A DNA stretch of 64,000 bases from Bolinopsis microptera (Eukaryota; Ctenophora; Tentaculata; Lobata; Bolinopsidae): positions 8,421,303-8,485,302 of the forward strand of contig NC_087075.1 in the NCBI RefSeq assembly GCF_026151205.1, given 5' to 3'. Position numbers and translations under genes: made by a program. A model generated the notes under the pieces. It did not search any database. It was given only the letters and a program-made list of their open reading frames with translations, and was not told where the DNA came from. How positions within the stretch are numbered: position 1 is the stretch's first letter; the number at the start of each line of letters is the position of its first letter. This document shows positions 39,480-52,380 of this stretch, piece after piece.

Positions 39480-42400
39480 TTTTGAGGACTGAAGAGTACT
39501 GAAGAGTACTGAGGAGGATGGCTGAGAAGGATGGCTGAGGAGGATGGCTGAGGAGGATGACTGAGGAGGATGACTGAGGAGGATGACTGAGAGGGAGGAG
39601 AAGGATCATGAAGACCCAGGAGGAGGAGGAAGAGGAGGAAAAGGACTGAGGAGGAGGAGGAGAAGGACTGAGGAGGAGAAGGAGGACCCAGGAGGAGTCG
39701 AGGAGGACCCAGGAGGAGGAGGACCCAGGAGGAGGACCCAGGAAAAGGCCCCAGGAGGAGGAGGACTGGGGAGGAGGAGAACTGTTAAGGACTGATGAGG
39801 AGGACTGAGGACGAAGAGGAAGAGTAGGAGGAGGACTGAGGAGGGGAGGAGGAAGAGGACTGGGGAGGGTCAGGAAGACCCAGGAGGACCCAGGAGGAGG
39901 AGGAGGAGGACCCAGGAGGAGGAGGAGGACTGAGGAGGACTGAGGAGGAGGACTGACGATGACTGAGAAGGAGGAGGACTGAGGAGTACTGAGGAGGATG
40001 GCTGAGGAGGATGGCTGGGGAGGATGGCTGAGGAGGATGACTGAGGAGGATGACTGAGAGGGAGGAGGAGGAGGACTCAGGAGGAGGACTCAGAAGGAAG
40101 AGGAGGAGGACTCAGGAGGAGGACTCAGGAGGAGGACTCAGGAGGAGGACTTAGGAGAAATGAGAAGAAGGACTGAGCAGAACTGAGGAGGAGGAGGACT
40201 GAATAGGAGGAGGAGAAGGAGGGGGACTGGGAGAGGACTGGGGAGGAGGAGGACTGATGAGAAGGATGAGGAGGAGGACCCAGGAGGAGGAGGACTGAGG
40301 ACCGAGGTGGAAGAGGAGGAGGATGAAGAGGAGGAGGAGGACCCAGGAGGAGGAGGACTGAGGAGGAGGACTGAGGAGGATGGCTGAGGAGGATGACTGA
40401 GAGGGAAGAGGAGGAGGAGGAGGAGGAGGACTGAGGAGGACTGAGAAGGAGGAGGAGGAGGACTGAATAGGAGGAGGAGGAGGGGGACTGGGGGAGGACT
40501 GAGGAGGAGGATGGAGGACTGAGGAGAAGGATGAGGAGGAGGACTGAGGACTGAGGAGGAAGAGGAGGAGGATGAAGAGGAGGAGGAGGACCCAGGAGGA
40601 GGACCCAGGAGGAGGACTCAGGAGGAGGAGGAGGACCAGGGAGGAGGAAGACTGTTGAGGACTAATGAGGAGGACTGAGGACGAGGAGGAGGAGTAGGAG
40701 GAGGACTGAGGAGGGGAGGAGGAAGAGGACTGAGGAAGATCAGGAAGACCCAGGGGGAGGAGGAGGAAGAGTAGGAGGAGGAAGCATCTAAATGTTATTT
40801 CCATTTTTGTCCGTTTTTGTCCATTTTTGTCCGTTTTTGTCCGCTCTATTTTTTGTCTGTTTTGAAAATATAGGGTACCGAACGGACAAAAAACATGATC
40901 CCCTATAACAGCAAAAATTGAACATTTTATTTAGCAATTTAGGTGTCCATAAATGTCCGCCTATGTCCGCCTATGTCCACCTATGTATGAGGAGGAGAAG
41001 GACTGAGGAGGAGGAGGAGGACCCAGGAGGAGTCGAGGAGGACCCAGGAGGAGGAGGACCCAGGAGGAGGACCCAGGAAAAGGCCCCAGGAGGAGGAGGA
41101 CTGGGGAGGAGGAGAACTGTTGAGGACTGATGAGGAAGACTGAGGACGAGGAGGAAGAGTAGGAGGAGAACTGTTGAGGACTGATGAGGAAGACTGAGGA
41201 CGAGGAGGAAGAGTAGGAGGAGGACTGAGGAGGGGAGGAGGAAGAGGACTGGGGAGGATCAGGAAGACCCAGGAGGACCCAGGAGGAGGAGGAGGAGGAC
41301 CCAGGAGGAGGAGGAGGAGGACCCAGGAGGAGGAGGAGGACTGAGGAGGAGGACTGACGATGACTGAGAAGGAGGAGGACTGAGGACTGAGGAGGAAGAG
41401 GAGGAGGATGAAGAGGAGGAGGAGGACCCAGGAGGAGGACCCAGGAGGAGGAGGAGGACTGGGGAGGAGGAAGACTGTTGAGGACTGATGAGGAGGACTG
41501 AGGACGAGGAGGAGGAGTAGGAGGAGGACTGAGGAGGGGAGGAGGAAGAGGACTGAGGAAGATCAGGAAGACCCAGGGGGAGGAGGAGGAAGAGTAGGAG
41601 GAGGAAGCATCTAAATGTTATTTCCATTTTTGTCCGTTTTTGTCCATTTTTGTCCGCTCTATTTTTTGTCTGTTTTGAAAATATAGGGTACCGAACGGAC
41701 AAAAAACATGATCCCCTATAACAGCAAAAATTGAACATTTTATTTAGCAATTTAGGTGTCCATAAATGTCCGCCTATGTCCGCCTATGTCCACCTATGTA
41801 TGAGGAGGAGAAGGACTGAGGAGGAGGAGGAGGACCCAGGAGGAGTCGAGGAGGACCCAGGAGGAGGAGGACCCAGGAGGAGGACCCAGGAAAAGGCCCC
41901 AGGAGGAGGAGGACTGGGGAGGAGGAGAACTGTTGAGGACTGATGAGGAAGACTGAGGACGAGGAGGAAGAGTAGGAGGAGAACTGTTGAGGACTGATGA
42001 GGAAGACTGAGGACGAGGAGGAAGAGTAGGAGGAGGACTGAGGAGGGGAGGAGGAAGAGGACTGGGGAGGATCAGGAAGACCCAGGAGGACCCAGGAGGA
42101 GGAGGAGGAGGACCCAGGAGGAGGAGGAGGAGGACTGAGGAGGAGGACTGACGATGACTGAGAAGGAGGAGGACTGAGGAGTACTGAGGAGGATGGCTGA
42201 GGAGGATGGCTGGGGAGGATGGCTGAGGAGGATGACTGAGGAGGATGACTGAGAGGGAGGAGGAGGAGGACTCAGGAGGAGGACTCAGAAGGAAGAGGAG
42301 GAGGACTCAGGAGGAGGACTCAGGAGGAGGACTCAGGAGGAGGACTTAGGAGAAATGAGAAGAAGGACTGAGCAGAACTGAGGAGGAGGAGGAGGAGGAC

Positions 42401-42655
42401 TGAATAGGAGGAGGAGAAGGAGGGGGACTGGGAGAGGACTGGGGAGGAGGAGGACTGATGAGAAGGATGAGGAGGAGGACCCAGGAGGAGGAGGACTGAG
42501 GACCGAGGTGGAAGAGGAGGAGGATGAAGAGGAGGAGGAGGACCCAGGAGGAGGAGGACTGAGGAGGAGGACTGAGGAGGATGGCTGAGGAGGATGACTG
42601 AGAGGGAAGAGGAGGAGGAGGAGGAGGAGGACTGAGGAGGACTGAGAATTAGGCA
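39480..42655 (+). repeat. ~3.2-kb purine-rich GGA tract with long internal duplications
   Basis: The plus strand is almost wholly A and G, built of GGA/GAGGACTGA units, with two pyrimidine-containing islands (about 40797-40990 and 41610-41800). The islands are near-identical copies 813 bp apart, and the tract from ~39955 recurs from ~42150. The islands carry TTTTTGTCCG repeats and TGTCCGCCTA repeats. Long open frames on both strands (Ser/Pro-rich or Glu/Gly-rich) are read-through of low complexity and not genes. Assembly in such DNA is error-prone. Confidence 0.9.
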
Positions 42656-42707
42656 AGAACTAACCTTTATTGAAGAAGTAGGAACGAATTGGGGTTTTGA
42701 GGTAAGG
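42656..42707. other. Junction between purine tract and exon-like fragment
   Basis: Unique sequence with no gene. Confidence 0.3.
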
Positions 42708-42770
42708 CGATTTTTGTGGCACTTGCGGAACCGATGAGAATGCGAGAGGATCACTCGGTTCCTGACTGGA
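42708..42770 (-). pseudogene. Degenerate copy of exon 1 of the seven-exon gene
   Basis: The minus strand reads ACCGAGTGAT..., GCATTCTCATCGGTTCCG and TGCCACAAAAAT, each matching exon 1 at 35540-35470 in order, with a deletion between the first two blocks and changes beyond. In protein terms HSHRFR and CHKN are kept. Similarity may continue towards 42840 (AATACCAAAGCC also occurs at 35611). A start codon and donor are not evident, so it is probably a decayed duplication placed 7 kb upstream of the gene. Confidence 0.65.
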
Positions 42771-42984
42771 AGGGTTGAGATAAGAGGCAGAAGTAGAAAG
42801 CTGGAGTACCCAGGACGAATACCAAAGCCGAAATAAGGACTGCTGTTGAGGAGTGAAGATTAGAGAATCGATAGGAGAGTACAAAGGTGCTGATAGAATG
42901 CGTGAGGAGGGTACAAGAGGAAAACTGCTTTACGATGATCTAGCGAACCATGCCGATAAGGCAGGACGGAAGAGTACAGGAGGA

Positions 42985-43240
42985 GCGAGCGGCATCCATT
43001 CTACCAATTTTTGTCGTGATTTGTCGCATGATTTGTCCCGAATTAAAAAATCGGGTCCGACGGACAAAAAAACAGATATACTTATAACACAAAAATTCAA
43101 GTATTTTAGCACTTTGAGGTATGCCACTCCTACTTAATGTCCGCCTCATGTCCGCCTTGCCATATTATTAACCCAATCCCCTATGTCCCCTATTCGGCCA
43201 GCGTCCGTCAAGTCGCCTATGTCCGTATTGTACGCCTTCT
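42985..43240. repeat. Decayed copy of the purine-tract island
   Basis: ATTTGTCGCATGATTTGTCC, CGACGGACAAAAAAACA and TGTCCGCCTCATGTCCGCC resemble the islands at 40797-40990 and 41610-41800 but without the GGA tract. Confidence 0.55.
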
Positions 43241-43950
43241 CCGCTGTTTTTTGGTCAATAAATTTAAGTGACTTTAGCAGGACTTGACACACGCCCACCG
43301 TTAGCAATAATGTCCTATTAATGCAATGATATTTGACTAAAATGACATTTTGAGTGTATATATACTAAACACAGTAATGAGTTGCAAACCACATGCACTA
43401 TCGTAAAAACCATATTTTTGTTTACCAATATCCTCAAACTCAAATGAACGTGTCCATATATAATAGCAAAACCCTCTGTATTGCTTTCTGACCAGTGCAA
43501 CTCGGATTGATTGTCATTGACATAACATGATTTTATTTATCGAAATGCTATTCTTCACTACATAATTCATATCAACTTTTTCCTGAAAACTTATCAGAAT
43601 TGAGCAAAAGGAAACAGCGATATTTTTGTATTACTAAACTAGAAATTAAAACATACAATATTTCAATATGTTCAATATTATCTCATCAAAAGTGCAAAAC
43701 TGTCGTTATATCTTGACTTAAAAGGCCCGCCATCTCGGAAGAGTCTTAAACAGTAACGTCTGCTCGATAAAAGCTAAATGGTCAGACATATTTATGAAAC
43801 TGACTTCTCGTCACATCCAAACAAGGAGATGAGAATATCGTAGCAAGTCTGCAACAAGTCGTATCCCATCATCTTCTCTGGCAGGTCTTAATGCTTCTTT
43901 CGGCTCCTAGAAAGTAATTCTTAAATTAGTATTGAGTATTTGACTTCGAT
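43241..43950. other. No gene seen
   Basis: AT-rich with no supported ORF. It would contain the 3' end of the gene whose coding stops at 43951. Confidence 0.35.
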
Positions 43951-44650
43951 TTAGGGGAAGATGTAGCAAAGCTCTTTGGAACTAAATTTTCTAACATATT
44001 CATTCCAAAACCCTTCCAACAGGCCTTGCAGTGGGGAGGAAATTGGCATATATCCAATTATATAATATTTCTCATATATTGCTTGCACAACAACAACGCT
44101 TGCTAATAGAGTAATAAAATTAGTTCCGTGTACAAAGTAGAGCGTAGCCCAATCAGCCTCAGGAGCCAACTTCTGCCAGCGAATGGGGGATAGTAATTCT
44201 AAATATCCTATATCACATTTATGCAAACTCGATGTAATATGAAGTGTACACCATACATAATACGTGTTATGAGAGAACGCTACAAGACTTGTGGCAGTGG
44301 ACCAATACAGTAGAACGATGGCCTCCGCCCAACTTGAGGAGTGAGTAATAACATAGCCTACAGCCGATTCTTTGGAAATTATATTACTTCTGTGAACGTT
44401 TTTATTCCGCGGAGAGGAACAGAACTCGATCTCTATTCTGTAGAAATACGGGCTTTTGTTCTCGCACACTATGACACCATATTTTCCATATAACCATCTT
44501 GTATTAAACTTCGCTGTCAAATGTAAAGGATCTGCACAGTGCACAAGGACCAATTCCTGTGCGGGTACTCCCGTACATAACAAAAGGTACATTGGTACAT
44601 ATTGTTCTACATAAATAATGGACCTTTCCGGAGATACTATAACTACCTGT
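43951..44650 (-). CDS. Unrecognised protein with two hydrophobic segments, possibly the last exon of a gene
   Basis: An ORF of 213 codons from ATG 44592 to a TAA at 43951, too long to be likely by chance in such AT-rich DNA. The frame stays open upstream to a possible acceptor (GATCGACTGACAG, about 44650), after an in-frame TGA, so it may be a terminal exon starting there. The N-terminal half is mixed (VPAQELVLVHCADPLHLTA..., CSSPRNKN). The C-terminal half has two hydrophobic stretches (AEAIVLLYWSTATSLVAF; FITLLASVVVVQAIY) that could be membrane helices. Several Cys occur. I recognise no family. It could also be a decayed gene. Confidence 0.4.
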
Positions 44651-46767
44651 CAGTCGATCAGTTAAATAAAGTAGAAGAGCGAAACGATTTTATGGTCAAA
44701 TTGTGCCATATTTCCCATACAACATAATATTTAATGGTGGCATTTCTAATAGAACTCACATCATTCATTAAAAGCGATAAGGGTGTATGTGATTGTGACC
44801 ATTTCCTTTTTGCTCGGAGGACAAAATTACTCACATGATAAACTGCAGCTGGTTTTTATTTTTCATTTAATGTTTTCCCACATGCATTAGGAAAGAAAGA
44901 TAAAAGCTAGGTAACCACGTAATACCACAAAATAACAGGATACACCATTGACAAAATCCAAAAGTTGATTTTTTTGCTATGACACTACTCTAGGGAATAC
45001 AGTGATGTGAATCGCTTTTAAAAACGCTCTCTCTAACACGTTTTTCTAAACACAAAGGTGGTTCGATCAAGATTTATCTTCTTATACGGACGTATTTAAT
45101 TTTAAGGATTGCTGTATTTTACCGAGAAACTTAATAAATTTAACTTTGTTCGTGACTTTAGCAGCGGCGGGTGCGTTATCATCATTTGTACCTAGTACAT
45201 ATCATTATATCATAATCACATTAATCCAAAGTCTAAACGCACATTGGCCCCAGATGCTGCTGCTGCTGGTATGATTTATGTTATATTTCCTCGAATTGCA
45301 GCACAGTCATGTAACAAATGTGAGAATTATTCAATCGCCTCTTCAGGAGCAGTCATATACATGACCAAGTGACCAACATAGGTCACAGCAGACTCGTCAC
45401 AGTGAGAAATACACGTACGTGTTCAACAATCCCCTGTAAGTGTAGGCATCACGTTACTCCGACGAATAGTAGTTTTTTTACACACTATATTTAAACCCCG
45501 GCGGTTTCAAATTGGATTTTAGAGCCTTGGTAAGGGCTATGGTAACTGATTGCGACGGAAATAGGGTCTCGTTTATCTGTAAGAGTAATTTCAGTCACTA
45601 AATGATGGGAGAGGTGGCGGATTATAAATCACATAACGACTTTTAACTCATTATCCAAGGCAACGGTTAGAACTTTTGATTTTAAGCGGCCGATCATAAA
45701 TATGCAAAGAATTCTGTTAACATGACGACATAGTGTTTACAAACAAATCCACCCTGTTCACGTGACATATTAGAATTAGTGTTAAAGTGGTTTCCCTAGC
45801 AACGACAGGCTCACGAGGGAATTTTAATGCAATCCTGATTCGTGATTATGTCATCAATATATTCTCTGGCCATGTCCCAGATCAAAAGGTAGGCAGCCAA
45901 TCAGAAGTCAGAAGGAGAAATAATAGCCACTGAGAATAGGTGACTACATCACGGGGCCTAGGGAAAGAGCGGTTTGATTCGATTGGATTGTCTACATGTG
46001 AGATTCTGGAAACTTTTCGCGGGAATGATGCCAGCTTCCCGCGTAAATGGCAGACCAACTCTACGCCATAATACAACGGTCGCATGCTTCGTCTATTTTC
46101 ATCGGCTGTAGCCAGATATTCTCACGGTGCTTCGATGAGGTTGATTTGAAACATATCCGCAAATCATTGCTTAAAGACTTATACTAGAGAAAGTAGAAAT
46201 CTGGCTATATGTACTAAATATGTTACAGTTTCAATACGTAATACCGTATTCTAGCCGCTCAGTACCACGAAAAAAGTGCTAATTTTTAAGCACATGTGTT
46301 GTGTACCCTCCGTGTAGGAAAAACCACGTCAGGGTCACGTTTGAACAATTTAAACGCACAATGAATGGTCCCAAACTTTATTCGATTAGAACGTCTTGTC
46401 TAAATTTTCTTTCAATTGATTTCTAACATCATCCTTATTTCAGCACCCTTGCCTGAAAACAACTGGAATTACCGGACCAAGAAGAAACTGAGAAGCTATT
46501 AAATTACCATGTCGAATAGCCGTGAAAAGACGTGTTTGGTTGTGACTTAAACTTTGGTGCTAGCTGGTTTATAAATTACACTTCCGAGGAGGTACATAGG
46601 TTCAATCTAACTTTATTATATCCACTAAACCATTGTATACCATCTGTCTCCCAGCTGACGACCAATCAAAGCACTTTAGCTTCAGACCCGGTCCAATGAG
46701 GGGGCGAGAAAATTGTCACAGCTGTTGTCGAGGCAGCGATGGAGGGTGTGGTGGCGTTTCAGACGGT
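44651..46767. other. No gene seen; CACGTGAC box
   Basis: No supported ORF. It contains CACGTGAC at 45759-45766 and two CCAAT boxes near 46660-46700. A trinucleotide CTG run is present near 45258. Confidence 0.3.
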
Positions 46768-47140
46768 TTTATTACGCTTGACTGGGATGAAATCCAAACG
46801 CTTGATTAACTTTCCGTTTGGATGAATTCTGGGACAGCCATTTATCACGTATGTGCTTATACCTATGGAAATTCTCGAAAAATCAGGTTTTTTTAATTTA
46901 GGAAGAAAGTCGGATGACTGAATATGTTCAGGAATTTCAGGATCTAAGAATTTAGTAATTAGTTCAGACTGAGATGAAATCCAAACTCTAAAATTTAACT
47001 TACAATTTGAATGAAGTCACGGCTTGTGATCTATCAAGACATCAAGTATGTGCTTTTAGAAAATCCCGTAGGTATTTGAGAAATCACGTATTTATTGATG
47101 GTTAGACGACTTTGTTGGGGAATGCAAGGAATTTAGAATT
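46768..47140 (+). repeat. Diverged tandem duplication, ~200-bp unit
   Basis: GATGAAATCCAAAC, AAGTATGTGCTTnTA-like and GAGAAATCACG-like phrases recur in order in 46785-46890 and 46975-47090. Old duplication with no ORF. Confidence 0.5.
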
Positions 47141-47962
47141 TAGTATGCACCGGGTGGCATGCAAACATTATAATAGAATTGTAAACAAAGTTTACTGTCC
47201 CTAAAGATCGCGTGATCGCCCTGAGAAGACTTCTTTTGTTCATTTCTTTGTAATACCACTACATTTGAGCTGGGCCAATTAGCTGAGTAACAATGCCATG
47301 AATTTATAGAGAACTGTTAGAGAATTATTAAGAACAGTAACATAGTTATTGAGAAGAGCTTGGTATTTTCCGAAGAATTCGCTGCAGCATACCTACCATA
47401 CCACAGACAATAACATCTGTGAGTAGAACGCCTTCCGGAGAAGTTTGAAATGCAACCACGTTGTTCGCCAGAACTGGTATATAATAAATCACGTGCCAGG
47501 GTGGGGTTGTAGATTCAGCATTACTTCATATTAGTGGGGAGGGTGGAACTACTCGTGTACAAATTCCAAGATTCTGCCGTCCTAGCGGCTACAAAAATGA
47601 GTTTCAAGACTTAACCATCATAATATGGTCATGACTAACGCTAGAAATAAAAGCCACCATCGTGAAACAGTTGGCTATCCATGATGCCACATAAGCTGGA
47701 ATAAAGTTTAAACTCTAAAGATAACCGAATAGAGCATAAAACCACTGCCCACAGAAGGATAAAGTGGTAGCCATCCGCCGGAATGAATATCACACGAGAG
47801 TCTCAGAGTTAAAGTTGCGTCATCGGTGTATCAGTATTATAACTACTTTCGTTTACACAGGTACGGGTTACGCTGCTTGTTGGTTTAGCGCAGGTAGTGG
47901 ACATACAAAGGAATCCTCTCCATAAACAATGGAACCGGCAGTGCCGATTGGAACACTGAGAC

Positions 47963-47970
47963 CACGTGAC
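47963..47970 (+). promoter_or_regulatory. CACGTGAC box with inverted CCAAT
   Basis: CACGTGAC lies 17 bp after GATTGGA (inverted CCAAT). Could bind bHLH-Zip factors (USF/MITF/TFE type). No transcript is assigned. Confidence 0.35.
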
Positions 47971-48099
47971 TTTACCCACTTGTTTTTGTTGGTGGGTGGT
48001 TATTGTTGCCTACTGAGTGCACACGTGAGCAAGCAACATAACCAGACATTACAGGAAACCCTGTAACCGCGGGAAAGAGCAGCCAAGCAAACTGCTGGG

Positions 48100-48206
48100 T
48101 CACGTGACGTGATGAGGAGACATTATTGGCTGAAACTCTGGTCACGTGAGGCGTATCCCAGCGCCGATAGGAGGTGAGTTGGCGGGAAGACGCTAACTAT
48201 AAATAG
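48100..48206 (+). promoter_or_regulatory. Promoter-like module
   Basis: GTCACGTGAC (48099-48108), ATTGGCT (48124-48130, inverted CCAAT), GTCACGTGA (48142 area) and TATAAATA (48198-48205) occur in order over ~105 bp. This looks like a TATA promoter, but no ORF of note follows, so a non-coding RNA, a distant first exon or a transposon promoter are possible. Confidence 0.4.
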
Positions 48207-48639
48207 ATGTGATGGCCAGACTTCAAAGGATTTGCAGTTTGGGAATGCAGCAGCTAATACACCGTAAAGTTGAAAACACCAAAATTTACCGGACATTCCA
48301 ATAACCGGGCATGATTTTCTACCCCTAACTACTGGTTTTATAAGTAGACTATTTATCTAATATTGTACCTCGGTTAACCAGGCTTTTTGATCTACTGTGC
48401 AATTTGCCTTCCCCAAGACATTTGGCAACCTTACTGTAGATGTTTTTCCAGAAGATGGTTCCAAAGAGAATTATCATAAAATTTGTGCTATAATATCATG
48501 ACGATAATATTTACATTATTGTTTATAAACAATTCGTCACGATGAGATAAAATAACGCCTCGAATGTGACAACACAAAGCGATATTTTAATATTGCTATT
48601 TTAAATCTAAGAGTTGACTTATACAAAATTTCGCTGTCC

Positions 48640-49070
48640 CCCTGCTCAAATGTTTGAATAATATATCTTGAATTTAATGGTTTAAATGTAAAACCTTTGT
48701 TTTAATAAGCAGCTCATAAGTCCTAACCAAAACTATTTAGTTATTGGATAATAGTTTTAATTGTTTCATGAGGCTGTACATACAGCTTGGTCCACAATTT
48801 AATAACTCAAAACTCAACTTATCCAAGCACACACGTACATCTTGATCAAATAGTGGACAAAGGAATGTTTGAATATTATGCATTCACTTTAAAATTTTAG
48901 AATATAACATTTGACACTGTCCATGAGTCCTGACCAAAGCTATTAAATTATTCTTAATCAAAGTATTCAATGAGGGTGTAAGCAGTTTGATCTTAAATTT
49001 AACAATAAACAGTCAACTACCCAAAACATACACATGCTCCCGTCACATAAAGCGTTTAAACATGTTATCC
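48640..49070 (+). repeat. Diverged tandem duplication, ~245-bp unit
   Basis: ATGTTTGAATA, CATnAGTCCTnACCAAA and TTnATTnATAAnCAAAACTCAACT-like phrases recur in order in both halves. AT-rich, no ORF. Confidence 0.45.
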
Positions 49071-50189
49071 CTAGCGTAGGGACAAAATTCAGAATTCTGT
49101 ATCTGTGGTAATTACATGTATAATGTAGATACTGAAAACAAACCCTTGTTCAGATTTCAGAACAAAACTTTTTTACCAACCTTGGCCTCCCATGCTATTT
49201 AAGAACCTACAGTACCTAAGTACTGCAGATGCAGACACGACAATAGCTTAACCATGGCAGAAAATATTTTTTCTCAGGCATTAACCATTTACTTCCTGAG
49301 CTCCCATGTCCAAATTTACTCATAAAACACATTTAAAGGTCCAGGAAATCAATCTCACTATTTTCAAACGGGCCGCAGGACTTAAACCGCTCCTCTTTAA
49401 GTTTGTTTTCCCATATTCCGCTCAAGGAACCATCTAAAGTGTCTATCTCTATCAAAGAGAACCTTACTCACGTGACACATTAAATGCCGCTGCAAGATAA
49501 ACTCTGCACTCTGCAGGCAGTTGAACATGGTATAGGTTTAACTCTAGATTCTAGAAGTGCAATATTTAATCGAAATATAGTAACCAGCAGTTAGACTTAC
49601 TTGATTGCACCTTTAAATATATAAACCGGCAACTCACCCCAATGTAGTGAGTAGTCATTTATCAACTATAACCATTCACAGGTGCGGATAAAATCATTGC
49701 TATTAAAACGGTAAATTTTCGTAGCAACCGATGCTAGATAGTTATATTTCGGCAAGGTTTAATTTTATCGCCTCGACCTCAATGTCTCGGGGCCATGTCT
49801 CATAGTGGCAAATTTATTGTTATCATGGGATCCAGAACAATGTGATATCGGTCAGGTACGGTCAAATAAATTTCATGTTGTTCAATGATCATTACTATTA
49901 TATTTATAGTAATAATTTTTATAATAATAAATGTTGGTTGTAAACTGGACGGTTGAAATCTTTTGTTAAGGTATTAGATCGTCGAATAGGCCGGAGAGTT
50001 TAGATTGTCCCAATATACTACCGTATATTAACGGGGCCATACTACATGTGATACCTCAACAGTCAACAGTAGGAAAAATAGTGATACAATATTACTGTTA
50101 CCATCACTAAAACCTTTCCCAATCTTTACAAATTATCATAGTGGGCAATGCCAGCTGGCAGTGAGACAAGACCCCTAATTTCGCTGATC
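49071..50189. other. No gene seen
   Basis: AT-rich unique sequence with a CACGTGAC box at 49469-49476. Nothing else supported. Confidence 0.3.
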
Positions 50190-50225
50190 CACGTGACGGA
50201 GCCCAATAAACGTGAGTATAAACCT
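50190..50225 (+). promoter_or_regulatory. Promoter-like module
   Basis: CACGTGAC (50190-50197), CCAATA (50203 area) and TATAAACC (50217-50224). The open frame on the opposite strand (50175-50501) overlaps these boxes and has no motif, so it is not supported. Confidence 0.3.
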
Positions 50226-52380
50226 ATATCCCCCTAGAGAGTAGATATAGCTCATTACAACACCCCATCTCATTAAAACTAGAGTCGTGTATCTAATGGG
50301 GTTCACGGAGGCCACCTCACGTCCGCTATAATGTGTGTCTGTCATGAGACACGTGCGGAATGCCGGGAATTTCTCCGTTTCAGAGAGAGGAACTGAGAGG
50401 TGAACTAAGTTCCAATCCAATATACTGTGTTTAATGAGAGGGAGACAGGAAAGCAGCGTAATGGCAGTTTCTTTGCAGATCTCTTGCTTGACAGTTCCCA
50501 TCCTAAAGTTGTAATTGCATGAGCTGTCTAGGTTACATGAAACGAACCAAGTTTATTGGACTAGTTTCGCTATATTTGAGTCGCAATGGAGAGTGATTTG
50601 GCTGTCAAATTGCTAAATGCCTACTCAAATATCAACCAGTCAAATCTCTACAATCAAAAAACTTTCGTGTCCCTCCTAAAGCACATCTAACCTTGGTGAA
50701 TGACAATGTGGTGATATTACCGAGCCGGCAATATGTTTTTGGTGGTATTCACTATTCCTGCATTTCAGTTCAGTTACCAGACGCAGCAAGACAGTAAGCC
50801 GCTTTATTGGCATCCTAATTTCTCTACATACCCGTACTGGTGGCTTGTCTGCACGGCTAATTGACAACTAGCAGCGCTGCAACTGTTTCCTATATGGTAG
50901 GAACAGGGGAGAGGGGGGGTCTGAGCTGTATTTTGCCGCTATAAACTGGTATAGTTGCAGGAATGATTGGGAGATATATGTTGGTGAGCCCCCCTCAATT
51001 TCTAAACGTGCTGGTTGAATTGCTTAAGTATCACGTGGTGCTCGTGCAGTCATTTGTACAACTATTTAGCATCGATTTCTTGGAATTACGGTATCTATGA
51101 TTTTGGGTCGGTATCTTGATTTGGTCAATTACAATAATTTCGGGGAAAGGATAGCAGGTAAAGCAGGTAAAGCAATTTAACAATTTCAATAAATTGGGAG
51201 TCAAAATGAGGCCTTTCATCTAAAGATCTGAATACTACTGCTGGCACTAAAAGTTATAACTCTAACATCGTTTTGATTTTTATGATCCCTAGACATCTAA
51301 TTGCTAGCTAATGGGTTTCATTTGACTAAAAGGTCGTGTTGTTGAATTGCCATGTTCATTGAACGCGTTAATTCATAAAGACAACCCCGACATATTTAAA
51401 TTATATGGTTTATGCGAGTGAAGATCCTAATGGAAGCTTTTAAATTTGCAGCTTGATCGGATATTATATTTGACAGTGAAATTTTGGCATGAGGCCAAAT
51501 CTCACAAACCAAGTACCTGTCATTCCCATTACATATCATTACATAAAACCTCCCACCAGGTCAATCTTTAAATCTTTCTACGACAAGGGCCTGAGATATC
51601 AAAGGGGGGTGGGATATTAAACCGCCCTACGACACAACCTGCAATCATAATGATAACTCTCATTAAAGTGTTTTAGCGGATGATAATATCTACAGCTTGC
51701 CGGGTAGGGATTATATTTGTAGAGTGGTTCTGCCCAACCTGGCCACTCTTAAAGACCGACTAAAAGGGTGGCTCTGTTATTTGGGGTTTGTGAGGTCCAT
51801 TATCAAGTACTTATTTCAAAAGGTCTATTAAGAGATTATGTGCTAAAGTTATTCAACTGCATATATTATTTGAGCACCAATTTGGCCACCCATTTAAACT
51901 GCAGACTGAAGCATTAAATTAACCAGTTAATAGTTCAGATTTGACGTCAGTCCAACTTTTTGAACCTGCAAAATGCAGAATATTGTAGATTTTTCTAGTT
52001 ATTACCATACCACGCGAAATTGCTTGCAACTTTTTTAAATGAGAAAAATATATCAATTATGCTCGAAAAACGCTCCATGTGACCACTACTACAAAAATAA
52101 GTACAGAACATACACACCGATGTTGATTATCTTTAAATCGTTAATTGCACTTTCGATTGAGAACAATCACCATTGTCTCCAATCTCCACCAGTACACTAG
52201 AATCACCACACAACTCGTCTCATCGCCGCATGATAACATAATTTTTTTAAACCGCCGAATTATTCCGTTTGCAACAAGCGTGACTGTAGCTGTAACGTGC
52301 GAAGTAGTGTATTATAGTACATCTTATTGTAAACATTTACAGATTCAGCATGGCAGGCGAGAAGGGCGTATCCCAAAATC
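50226..52380. other. No gene seen
   Basis: AT-rich unique sequence; short open frames lack any recognisable motif. Confidence 0.3.

Noticed and set aside
39242-39492. Several 60-90 codon frames on both strands
   Set aside because: They are all read-through of the 20-bp minisatellite, open in multiple frames because the unit lacks stops.
39583-42754. Long Ser/Pro-rich or Glu/Gly-rich frames up to 217 codons
   Set aside because: They follow the GGA/GAG tract and change identity with the repeat phase; there is no independent sign of coding.
50175-50501. 108-codon minus-strand frame
   Set aside because: No motif, overlaps promoter-like boxes, and no splice or start context.
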